The notes beneath the pieces are model-generated. The model was not told the origin of the DNA, did no database searches, and saw only the letters and a list, made by a program, of their open reading frames with translations. The position numbers and the translations under genes were made by a program. A DNA stretch of 64,000 bases from Camarhynchus parvulus (taxonomy: Eukaryota > Chordata > Aves > Passeriformes > Thraupidae): contig NC_044597.1 of the NCBI RefSeq assembly GCF_901933205.1, positions 3,766,474-3,830,473 on the forward strand, given 5' to 3'. Positions 1-35,340 of this stretch are shown here, one piece after another; positions within the stretch are counted from its first letter, which is position 1, and each line of letters opens with the position of its first letter.

Positions 1-399
1 CTCATGCCCCGACTGTGCCACCTGGGGTGACATTCTGGGACATGCGGGGACCCTCTGAGCGGGGCTGGCACGGCACGGCCCGGCCGGGACAGGGGGTAGC
101 CGAGGCTGCGCCCTTTCCAGCAGCCGGGCTGGCAGCCGGCGGGCACCGCGGACGGGCTGGCTCCGTGCCCGGCCGGAGGATTAGCCGTGCCATGGATACG
201 GGCTCCGCAGGGAACGCCGTGCTGCAGGCCTGGGGCTCCGCTGGCACGGCAGGGCACGGCACGGCGCGGTGGCATGACACGATACGGTGTGATATAGCAC
301 GGTGCAGCCTGGCATCGCCCGGTGTGGCACCGCCCGGCGTGCCAGCCCAGGCAGTGCTCCCCGCCCGTGCCCATCCCGGGGGGCTCCCGCAGCCTCCCC

Positions 400-585
400 C
401 CGCCCGGGAGGCAGAGAGTTAACGCGGGACCCGCCGCGCTATAAATTTTGCATCGTGCGGGGCTGGGGGGAGCTGGGCGGGAGCCAGGGGCGTCTCTAGG
501 TAACAATAAACACCCGGGCAGGAGCAGCTGGTGCCCCGACCGCCTCTGCATCACAATGCCGGAATCACGCTAATCAACAGCCCGC
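400..585. promoter_or_regulatory. Candidate conserved regulatory element
   Basis: An AT-rich island in very GC-rich DNA. It contains CTATAAATTTTGCAT at about 438-452, a forkhead-like AATAAACAC near 505, an E-box CAGCTG near 527 and a homeodomain-like CTAATCAAC near 570. The mix of lineage-factor words suggests an enhancer, possibly for the neighbouring NEUROD2 gene. The TATA-like word is not followed by a credible coding exon, so I do not call a promoter. Inference only. Confidence 0.3.
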
Positions 586-779
586 ACCGCGCCCGCACCG
601 CGCCCGCACCGCCCGGGCACTGCCGGGGCACTGCCGGGGCACAACCGAGAGGCTCCGGCCAGGGAGGGGCCTGGCACGGGCAGGGGATGGCCGTGGTGAG
701 GGCCTGGGTCTGCCCATGGGGAGGGTTTGGATGGGGAGGAGGTGGGAGTGGGGAGGGTTTGGCCGTGGTGAGGGTCCAG

Positions 780-957
780 CTATGGCAAGGGGCTGGGCAG
801 GGCGAGGGGCTGGGCAGGGCGAGGGGCTGGGCAGGGCGAGGGGCTGGGCAGGGTGAGGGGCTGGGCAGGGTGAGGGGCTGGGCAGGGTGAGGGGCTGGGC
901 AGGGCGAGGGGCTGGGCAGGGTGAGGGGCTGGGCAGGGCGAGGGGCTGGCTGTGGTG
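780..957. repeat. 17-bp G-rich minisatellite
   Basis: About ten head-to-tail copies of a 17-bp unit resembling GGCTGGGCAGGGCGAGG, with C/T variation at the CG position. The plus strand carries regularly spaced G-runs and could form G-quadruplexes. The long minus-strand proline-rich frames over this stretch come from the repeat and are not genes. Confidence 0.9.
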
Positions 958-2254
958 ATGGTCCAGCCATGCTGAGGGCTCTGGAGTGGTGAAGATCGGA
1001 CCACGGTGAGGATCCAACTATGCTGAGGGTCTGGCCATGGCGAGGGCCACCCCCAGGGCTCACATGCCACCACCAGCAGTCACCAGCGAGAAGGAGCAGT
1101 GGCACGGGCCCCTCCTGCTCCTGGCAGAGCATCCAGACGAGATGGGTCTGACCCCTCCAGCCATGGCCGCTGTCAGCGGTGTCACAGGGCACAGGGCCGG
1201 GCTCTGGTGACACCACCAAGGCCACCGTGTGCCACCATCACCCTGGCACCACGGTGGCACTGTGGCTGGTTGCCCCAGCACTGGGGAGCCAGCCCAGGGC
1301 CACAGCACAGCCAGGCTGGGACCCTCAACACCTTCCTCTCCCCAGCACCTTCCTCTCCCCAACATGTTCCTCTGCCCAACACCTTCCTCTCCCCAGCATC
1401 TTCCTCTCCCCCTGATGTGCCCAAGGGCCTGGAGTTTGGCCACCACCTCTCCATGAGCTGGGATCTGTGGGGGCTGTGCCCCCCTGTGATGTGCCCCCCG
1501 TTTCTCCGGGCAGGCTGGGGGTGCACGGGGCTGTGGGGACCATGGTGGCCGAGGGGGTCAGTGGCAGCAGTGGCGGCAGAGGGGTTGTGGTGGCCCTGGT
1601 GGCTGAGGTGTTTGCCACGGTGGCAGAGGGGTGTGGTGGCAGTGGTGGCCGACGGGGTGTGGTGGCAGTGGTGGCGGCCGTCCCCGCTGGCTGCCGTCTG
1701 CATTCCAGCGCAGGAGGCAGATGTGCCACCCCCCAGTGTCACTAAATATTAATGCTGCCCTACATTGTGCCTCGGCACCTGGCACGGGCGAGCCCCGCCG
1801 GCCCTCCGGGGCTGGGCAGCTGCCCCGGCACCACCGCCCGGCCGGGCCCCCCCCGGGCTGTGCCAGAAGGTGGGGGGGACACGCCAGACCCAGCTGTGTA
1901 CCCTCCCCAGAGCCAGGAGGGAGGGACAAAACAACGATGGTGCCACACCGAGAGCACTCACGGCGGGAGGGGCAGAGAGGGGTTGGGAGCCCCCCAGATG
2001 CACCCCGTGACCCCTCAGGGATGGTGCCAAGAGCAGATTTGGGGCAGGATTTGCTGGCAAAAGGGAAAAACATCCTGGCCGAGCGCGGCTGAGGACGTGC
2101 AGCTCATCACACGAGTGCCAGGCGGCAGCGGGGGTGGCCCCGGCGCCCGCCTTGAGCCCCAGCCAAAAGTCCAGAGCCGAAAAGTAGGGGGTGATTGATG
2201 GCAGCGTTTGGCTCGTAAGGGCACCCGGCGGCCCAATCCTCCCGCGGCCCCAAT

Positions 2255-2350
2255 TCCTCCCCTGCCCCTTTTCAGAGATCATGTTGTCTCATGTTGGTCC
2301 CAGAGGCGCCATTAATTAAAAATACATCCAATTAAATGGCAGGTGAAAGC
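2255..2350. promoter_or_regulatory. Candidate conserved regulatory element
   Basis: A sharply AT-rich block with two TAAT/ATTA clusters (ATTAATTAAAAATAC and CAATTAAATGG) is followed by CAGGTG-type E-box sequence, inside DNA that is otherwise GC-rich. This composition is typical of conserved homeodomain/bHLH enhancers near neural genes. No comparison was possible, so the function is inference. Confidence 0.3.
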
Positions 2351-2689
2351 GTGCAGGCGCGGCCTCCCCGCGCCTTGGCTCAGCTGCGCCGGTGGCAGCG
2401 GGGAGGGCGATGTGCCCGCCCGGAGCGCGGTGCCAGCTCCTGCCAGGGCCCTGTCCCCATCCCGGTGCCCGCTGTCACCCCGCCTGTCCCTCCTCCCACA
2501 GGCCGGGTGTGGCAGGTGGCATCTGGTGGCAGGAATGTCCCCAAAATCGAGGCGCGCTGGGCCCTGGCTGGGCAGAGTGGCACAGGAGCGTTGGCACTGC
2601 GGGGACAGGGACGCGGGGTGGGTGATGCCCTGGGAGGTGGCACCGGGGGGCACCCGGGGCTGGGGACCCCCCCGGGCCGCGGCGGCTCC

Positions 2690-2800
2690 GCGTTCTCGCT
2701 AATTGGAGCCGCTAACGGCGGGAGCTTCCCGCTCCGGGTGCTGGCAGGAGGCACCAGCTGTGCCACCGCCCGCGCCGCCGCTTTAATCAAGCTGCCGGTG
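2690..2800. promoter_or_regulatory. Candidate conserved regulatory element
   Basis: GC-rich DNA is interrupted by CTAATTGGAG (homeodomain and inverted CCAAT-like) and CTTTAATCAAGCTG (LEF/TCF- or homeodomain-like), about 70 bp apart. It resembles the other AT-core islands in this interval. Low confidence. Confidence 0.22.
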
Positions 2801-3245
2801 CGAGGGGACAGGGCCAGGTGGCCCCATGGCACGGGGACCGTGTCACCTCCCCCCCATGCCCAAGGAATCCGCGCCCCATCCGTGCCCGCCAAACCCCATC
2901 CGTGCCTGTGCTGCCACCCAAAACCCACCCGTGCCCTCAAAATTTTGATGCCAGGGGATGGGAAATGCAGGGTGCCATGGGATGCCGCTGCCCCCATCCT
3001 TCCCCCCAAAACTGAATCTCAACACCTCGTCCATCCCCCTTCCCAGGCCGCCAACACCTCCAAGGGTTTTTTGTTGGTTTTTTTTTTGTTTTTTTGGGTG
3101 GTTTTATCCTTCTCAGTCCTTTTCTTCTCTCCCCTTTCCAAATGCCAGCGAAAGGTGTGAACGGGTTTTTGGAAGGAAACGTCTAAATTGGATGAAAAAC
3201 CTTTAATGCCGACAGCCGGAGCAGCTGGAAGGACAAATATAGCCG

Positions 3246-3276
3246 GAGAGGAGGAGGAGGAGGAGGAGGAGGAGGA
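3246..3276. repeat. (GGA)n run
   Basis: About ten GGA/GAG triplets. The complementary TCC run at 3501-3530 lies about 225 bp away in inverted relation. Confidence 0.85.
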
Positions 3277-3500
3277 CGGGGACGCGGTGGGAGGTGGTGG
3301 CCGTGCCGAGAGCGACACCTGGTGATAGTCACCCCCCCCCCGGACACGTGTGAACACGCGTGTGCCACCGCAGGTGTGCGCGCACCTTGTCACACGCGTG
3401 TCCCCGCCCGGGAGGTGCGAGGCCTTCCCCAGGTGGGAATTCCGACAGAATCCCGTGCGATGAGGGCGGCCCGCGGGGATCTGCTCCATGGGAAGGCCCC

Positions 3501-3530
3501 GTCCTCCTCCTCCTCCTCCTCTTCTTCCTC
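3501..3530. repeat. (TCC)n run
   Basis: About nine TCC triplets running into CTTCTTCC, complementary to the GGA run upstream. Confidence 0.85.
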
Positions 3531-3764
3531 ACATTCCATCTCCATCCCCGCTCCAAGGATCCTCCGGAATGCGATGGACGGTGCCACCACCGCATCCCCA
3601 GCGCCGTGAGGGCATCGCGGGGATGAGGAGGAAGGAGAGCGGTGCCAGATCCCGCATTTCGAGCCCATGGAGCCGGGAAGGGTGGGATGGAGCGGCCAGG
3701 AATGTCGGGATGGAGCAGCCGCGGCTCCAACGGGAATGATCCAAGCGGGAAGAGCCGAACGCCG

Positions 3765-3880
3765 GAGAGATTTACAGCGGGCAGCCCCCCGGCCATTTGG
3801 CACGGCAGCTGCTGCCGCCGAGGAAGTTGAACGCCAAAATAAATTAAACGGGATAAAACGGCCTGGTCACCTTTGGATCG
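3765..3880. promoter_or_regulatory. Candidate conserved regulatory element
   Basis: The block contains GCAGCTGCTGCC (tandem E-box-like), then AAAATAAATTAAACGGGATAAAACGG, which is AT-rich with forkhead and homeodomain-like words, between GC-rich flanks. It looks like an enhancer core, but nothing in the window alone proves it. Confidence 0.25.
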
Positions 3881-4959
3881 GGATGCCGCAGGAGCCGGGG
3901 CCACGTGGGGCTTTGTCTGCCGGCAACGGGGAGGGAAAGTGGGATTGGGATTGGGATGGGATTGGGATGGGAGGAAGCTCAGGGTGGCATCGCGTCCCTC
4001 CTGAGCCCCCGGAGGCCGGAGGAGCCGCGGGCAGGGAGCAGGAGGGCTGGATTAGGGATCCAGCCGAGTGCACGGGGCCCAGCTGCCCCCTCCATAAATC
4101 AGGGGAGCCTCTGGCTGGGCGCTGCGGGCTCGCTCCTGCCTCGCCAGGCACCGGGAAGCGCCCGGCGCCGCCGCCATCCCCCCGCCATCTGCACAGGGAT
4201 TTTATTTTAAGACGTGTCAGCGCAGGGATCGGAACCAGGCGAAAGGAGAGCGAGAAAGCCGGGGCTGGAACGGGAAAGGGCGGCCGGGCTCGGCGGGGAT
4301 GGAGGCACGGACACCGAGCCACAGCCCCTCACCTCGGAGGGGCTGTCCCAGTCTCAAGCGGGTGGGAAGGAGATTCTGGGACGGCTCCCACCATCCCAAA
4401 TTCCTGCCCGATGCACAAAGGCTGGGACAAACCTTCCTGAGTCCTCCAGGAGCCACGGTGGGGGTGGGAGAAGCACAGGGAAAGGGCATGGAAGGGTTGC
4501 TGTGGAGGAAGGCAGGATACAGGCACAGCTCCCTTCTCCTGCCCTCATTGCACAATCCATCCCCTGCAGGCACCCTGGGGTCCTCTCCAGCGCCCAGAGG
4601 GCTGCCAGGAGCTGGGAGAAGGTTTGGGGCCAAATCTCAACCTCAATCCTTCCCTCTCCCACCTTCCCATCAGCTCTGGGTTTCCTAACCAAACCATGCC
4701 CTGCTCAAACCATCCCCTGCTCCAGCTCGGGCATCTCCCACCAACCTTTGAGCAGAGGGAAACCCAGGGCTAATGATGGCTCAGAGCTTAATTAGAGAGT
4801 GGAATCTGGGGGCTTGCAGAGGCTGGCAATGCCAAATCCCACCCCTCTCACCAGGAGGGAATAAAAGGCTTTCCAAGGAAAACACAAGTTACCATGTGAT
4901 TCCAAAGGCTACGGGAAGCAACGGAGCAAAAGGCAACCAAGATACAGTAACAGGAAATA

Positions 4960-4965
4960 TTTAAT
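4960..4965 (-). terminator. Candidate CDK12 polyadenylation signal (ATTAAA)
   Basis: The minus strand reads ATTAAA within an AT-rich tract about 2.7 kb past the CDK12 stop. ATTAAA is the second commonest vertebrate polyadenylation hexamer. Other possible sites lie upstream, so use of this one is inferred. Confidence 0.4.
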
Positions 4966-5718
4966 TTTCCAATCTCCACTTCTCCATTTTTATAAACTGA
5001 AAAGAAAAAAGTTTTTTAATATATTACAAAATATCTGTACAGAGACAAAGGTACAACCGAAAAAAGGCGCGCTCGCTCTCCGAAGGAAACTCAGGAGAGG
5101 TACAGCAAGAGTCTGACCAGAGGCTTCTCTGCTGGGAACTGCTACAGGGGGAGAATTTGGGATTGAACCCAGAGCCAGCACGGGGGGAAGGAGGGGGGAG
5201 CTGTCCTCACTCCCTTGTCTGTAACTGCACCAGTTTAAATCCTCCCAAACGCACAGATCCCACCCAACACCGTGAATCCTTTTGTCTTCCTTGTGCAGAG
5301 CATCGGAAAAAAGGTAAAATTAAACAAAAAATAAAATAAAAGGGTGTGGGGAAATAAATGAAAAAGAGGTGATGGAAGCCAGGAGTGGCCCCACAGCCCC
5401 CCAGGACCTGGCCAGGCTGGTTCCCCCCCAGACCCCCTGGAAAGCCTCGTGCTGGGACCAGTTAGGAAAAGCCACTGGGAGCCGGGAGTAAGGAGGGGGC
5501 TCAGAGAAAGGAATGATGGAATCACCTTCCACAGGAGCCCCGAGGGGCCCTGGGGACAGCTGGCAGCTGCCACGGAGCAGGGAACAGATGCCTGGAATGT
5601 CCATCCCTGGCTGGGGCTGGGACAGGGGACAGGAGCCCTCGCTGGCCCCCAGCCCTGCTGCAGGAGATGGAGCTGGGCCAGGGAGGGCTTGGGGAGACCC
5701 AGCTGGGAAAGATCACCC

Positions 5719-5810
5719 TAAACTGGGATTGATGACCCCCAAACTGGGACCAACCACCCCAAACTGGGATTGATGACCCCCGAACTGGGACCAACCACCC
5801 CAAACTGGGG
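5719..5810. repeat. 41-bp tandem repeat
   Basis: A little more than two copies of a 41-bp unit, itself made of two related halves each starting AAACTGGGA. It lies in the CDK12 3' UTR. Confidence 0.75.
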
Positions 5811-7670
5811 CCTCAAAGCCAGTGTGACACCAGCATGGGGAGCGGGAGGTCGAGGAGGGCTCGGCTCGTTCCCGGCAGATTTCCTGGGAATGTGCCAGTT
5901 TGGAGAGACAATAAATAGGCACCAGCTTCCTAAGAGGATTCAGCATAGGAACAAGACTTTTCCTTCCAAAGAGGATGGGATTGGGAAGAAAAAAATCAGC
6001 AGCAGCAGCAGCTCCATGGCAGCCTGGAGCTGGTGCCAGGAAAATGGGAAATAGAGAAATTAACCCCCCCTAAAGCCCCTCGCTGGGTTCAGTGCACTCT
6101 GTGTCTCACAGAACTTCTCTTTTTTTCTCTCTGCACATCAGGCATGAACTAAGTTAAAATAAAAAAAAATCATCAAGCCAACAAAAAAAAAAATTCCCAA
6201 ACCCTACAAATTTCCAGTGGGAATTCTGCAAACAGCATTGCTCCTCAGTGCTGGGAGCCACCGGTCCCTGCATATCACCAGCAAATAAAAATAAAAAATA
6301 TATCTATATATTTAATTTCTCTCCCTTCTTTCCTCCCACGGCAAAGCTGGGTAAGGCAGGATCTCCCCAGGTGGAGAAGCATCACCTATTCAGGTGCATT
6401 TATTTAAATTTATCTCTCTGTATAAAAAAGAAATTAAATCCTGTTAGTAGCAAGAAGGTCTCTCGGTCCACCCCAAAATTACCCTCCCCTTTAACACTCC
6501 AGAACTGTTGGCTCTAAAATTAAATGTTTTCCATAGGAAAGGCCTACTTGGGAAAAAAAAAAAGCTGATAAATAGGTACCTTTGTTTTATTCGTCTCTTT
6601 TTAAGTCTCATTGAAATGAACAGCGCAAGGGTCTGTGGGAGGAGAAAATCCATCGTAAATACTTCCTTGACAACAACAAAAATAGAAATATGCTCATGGA
6701 AATGACACAGGAACACCTGGAAAACCTCAAAGGGCTGAGATGTGACTGACCTCGGCAGGATGGGCAGCACTGGCCCAGGATTCCGGGGACAAATCACTCC
6801 CATCTGCTGGCAAATCCCACCAGATGTTGGGATTTTTGTTTCCTCTTTTTTTAATTCTTGAAGGGTTCTGAAAGTTACAAATGGCAGAAATCCCTGGTTT
6901 TCAGGGAGGTGTTCTCCTCGGCTCATAAAAAGAAATTAAAATAAAAGACAAAAAAAAAAAAAAAAAAAAAAAAAGAAAAAGACAATTCCCACTGCCAAGT
7001 TACAGCAGGAGGGATCCAACACCCAGAGACCCTTCCCAAAAATCAATGTACTAAGGCTGCTGTCACAGGGGACAGGACTGGCCCTGGAGCAGAGGGAAAA
7101 CTGGATACTTTATGGAAAAAAAAGCAACATCAGATAAATCAAACACAACCAGTGTCACATGCCAGGTCCCCGTGCTGGGATAACCCATCCAGGTGCCTCT
7201 GCATCGATAAATTCCCCTTTTCATTTGTTCTTTCATTTTTTTTTTTTCTTAAGGAAATGGGGAAAACAAACAAAACAACAACAATAAAAATAAAACCGCT
7301 TTGGGAAGCAGCCTCCCCCCAGCCCTCCCTGACCCACGGGCAAACTCCAGTGCCCAGCTTGGGGTAACAGCATTTTAAAAATTCCTTCTTCCTTCCATTC
7401 CCACTTTTCCATCAATCCCCCTCTCTCCTGGCTCAGTTTGCTGCGGGGTTGGGATTATTTTTGTCACTAACCAAGCAGGGGAGGCCAGTGGGGACCCTCT
7501 GGCATCTCCTGAGCGAGGGAGGGATGCCCAGGGAGCTCTGCAGCAGCTGAAATGCGGACGAGACCTTGCTCTGGCCAAAAACAAAAAAAAAATTAAAAAA
7601 ATTAAAATGAAAAAAAAATCAAGTCCTGTGGCTAAAGGAGAGGAGAGGCAAGGGGGCCATCCCAGGAATG

Positions 7671-34239
<26,569 letters not shown>

Positions 34240-34675
34240 TCCTCCCCCGCTGCGCTCGGGAACGGCGAGGGGGGACTCCGCGAAAGCCCCGAACTTCAAA
34301 CTCCCTCCGCGCCCGCCCCTCGCACCATCCACGCCGGCCTCGGGCCTCCCTCCTACATGGGGAGCGGGGCCCGAGGCCCCGGAGGAGGCGGGAGGGACGG
34401 GGAGGGGAGGGGGGAAGGACCCGGGAGGGGAGGGGGAAGCGCCGCGGCCTCACCGCCTCATCCGAGGGGCCCAGGCCCGGCGGGCAGCGCGGCCGCGGGG
34501 GCGCCCCGGGAAGGCGGAGCCCGGGCCCGGAGCGCTGCCCGCGGCCTCAGCGGCGGTGGCGGGGCCTGGGCGCGGAGGATCCCCGGCCGAAGGGGCCCCG
34601 GAGCCGCCGCCGCCCCCGGCCCGGCCCCCGCGCTCTGCCCGAACCGGAGCGGCGCCGTCCGGGGGCACCGCCAAC

Positions 34676-34685
34676 TCTCGCGAGA
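34676..34685. promoter_or_regulatory. TCTCGCGAGA element
   Basis: Perfect 10-bp palindrome; a second, imperfect copy (TCTCGCGATA) follows at 34698-34707. This motif is known from TATA-less CpG-island promoters and has been linked to ZBTB33 (Kaiso) and related factors. Confidence 0.7.
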
Positions 34686-34801
34686 CCCGCCCGCAACTCT
34701 CGCGATAACAACGCCGCTGCCGCCGCCCCTCCCTCCGCTCCGGCGCGAGTCCTCCTCGTCCGCGAGACCTCTCGGAGATGGGCGGGACCGCGCGCTCGTC
34801 C

Positions 34802-34811
34802 TCTCGCGAGA
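34802..34811. promoter_or_regulatory. TCTCGCGAGA element
   Basis: Perfect palindrome between the two genes. Confidence 0.7.
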
Positions 34812-35141
34812 GCAGCGAAATCGCGCAGCCGGCGGCGCCTTCCCGGCCAACTTTATTGGGGCGCGGGGCGGGGACAGCGCCCCCTAGCGCCCGGCCCGCA
34901 ACAAAGCTCCATGGCGGCGGCGCCGCCGCCGCCCCGGCCTCCCGCCGCTCTCCCGCTCCGCCGCGCTGCGCTCTAAAGCCGCCGGCGGGTCGCTGTGGAG
35001 CCCGCCCCGGCGCACCGCCGGCTAACGGGCGGTTATTGCTCCGTTAGGGCTGCACAGCGGCCGCCACCGCGCTTCCAGCAGGCTGAGGGGGCGGGGCGTG
35101 CTGGCTCCCGAGCCACGCCCTCCCCTGCGAGCGCGGCGAAG

Positions 35142-35151
35142 TCTCGCGAGA
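35142..35151. promoter_or_regulatory. TCTCGCGAGA element near MED1 start
   Basis: Perfect palindrome about 160 bp before the MED1 ATG, probably at or near the MED1 transcription start. Confidence 0.7.
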
Positions 35152-35179
35152 GCGCGGGAGCGCGGCCGCGGGCGCAGCG

Positions 35180-35203
35180 ATGGCGGCGGCCGCCGCCGTG
35201 TGA
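35180..35203 (+). other. Candidate MED1 upstream ORF
   Basis: ATG followed by five alanine codons, valine and TGA, 110 bp before the MED1 start, if the leader begins upstream of it. The ATG also falls in a GATGGCGGC word typical of transcription starts, so it may be a YY1-type site instead. Confidence 0.35.
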
Positions 35204-35312
35204 GGGCGAGGGCGGCCCGGCCCGGCCGCCGCCCCCGCTCCCCACCCCCAGCCCGCTCCCGATCCCTCTCCGCTCCCTCTCCCTCTCTACATCCCGGCCC
35301 CGGACCTGCAAT

Positions 35313-35340
35313 ATGAAGGCAGCGCCGGGCAGCGCCGAGG
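35313..35340 (+). CDS. MED1: MED1 exon 1, residues 1-10
   Basis: Encodes MKAAPGSAE; ATG with A at -3; donor GTGAGT, phase 1. The start matches the MKA beginning of MED1. Confidence 0.9.

Larger units (their letters stand above)
1..4937. other. GC-rich intergenic region, NEUROD2 side
   Basis: No gene is supported here. Long open frames exist on both strands, but they follow from high GC content and simple repeats and show no recognisable domain or splice structure. In conserved vertebrate synteny NEUROD2 lies beyond the 3' end of CDK12, so this would be the NEUROD2-CDK12 intergenic interval; no bHLH coding sequence is visible. It contains a 17-bp minisatellite, GGA/TCC runs, and short AT-rich islands with homeodomain, forkhead and E-box-like words in otherwise GC-rich DNA. 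Confidence 0.6.
4938..7670 (-). other. CDK12: CDK12 3' untranslated region
   Basis: The interval runs from the CDK12 stop codon to a candidate cleavage site just past ATTAAA on the minus strand (4965-4960). The distal part (about 4940-5060) is AT-rich and resembles what I recall of conserved CDK12 3' ends. A canonical AATAAA on the minus strand near 6404-6399 could serve a shorter form. The UTR also holds a 41-bp tandem repeat (about 5719-5810) and long A/T runs, including poly(A) of more than 20 at about 6951-6974. The end point is inferred. Confidence 0.5.
34240..35312. promoter_or_regulatory. Divergent CpG-island promoter of CDK12 and MED1
   Basis: The 1.07 kb between the two start codons is extremely GC- and CpG-rich and lacks a TATA box, as expected for a housekeeping divergent promoter. 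It holds TCTCGCGAGA-type palindromes at 34676-34685, 34698-34707 (one mismatch), 34802-34811 and 35142-35151, an ATTGG (inverted CCAAT) near 34855, and ATGGCGGC (YY1-like) words. Transcription start sites cannot be placed exactly. Confidence 0.85.

Noticed and set aside
438..452. TATA-like word as a promoter
   Set aside because: No exon, leader or coding sequence follows on either strand.
551..1225. 224-aa minus-strand proline-rich open frame
   Set aside because: It is the readout of the 17-bp minisatellite and GC-rich DNA, with no domain or splice signals.
1..4937. NEUROD2 coding region
   Set aside because: Expected from synteny, but no bHLH sequence is visible; the gene probably lies to the left of the window.
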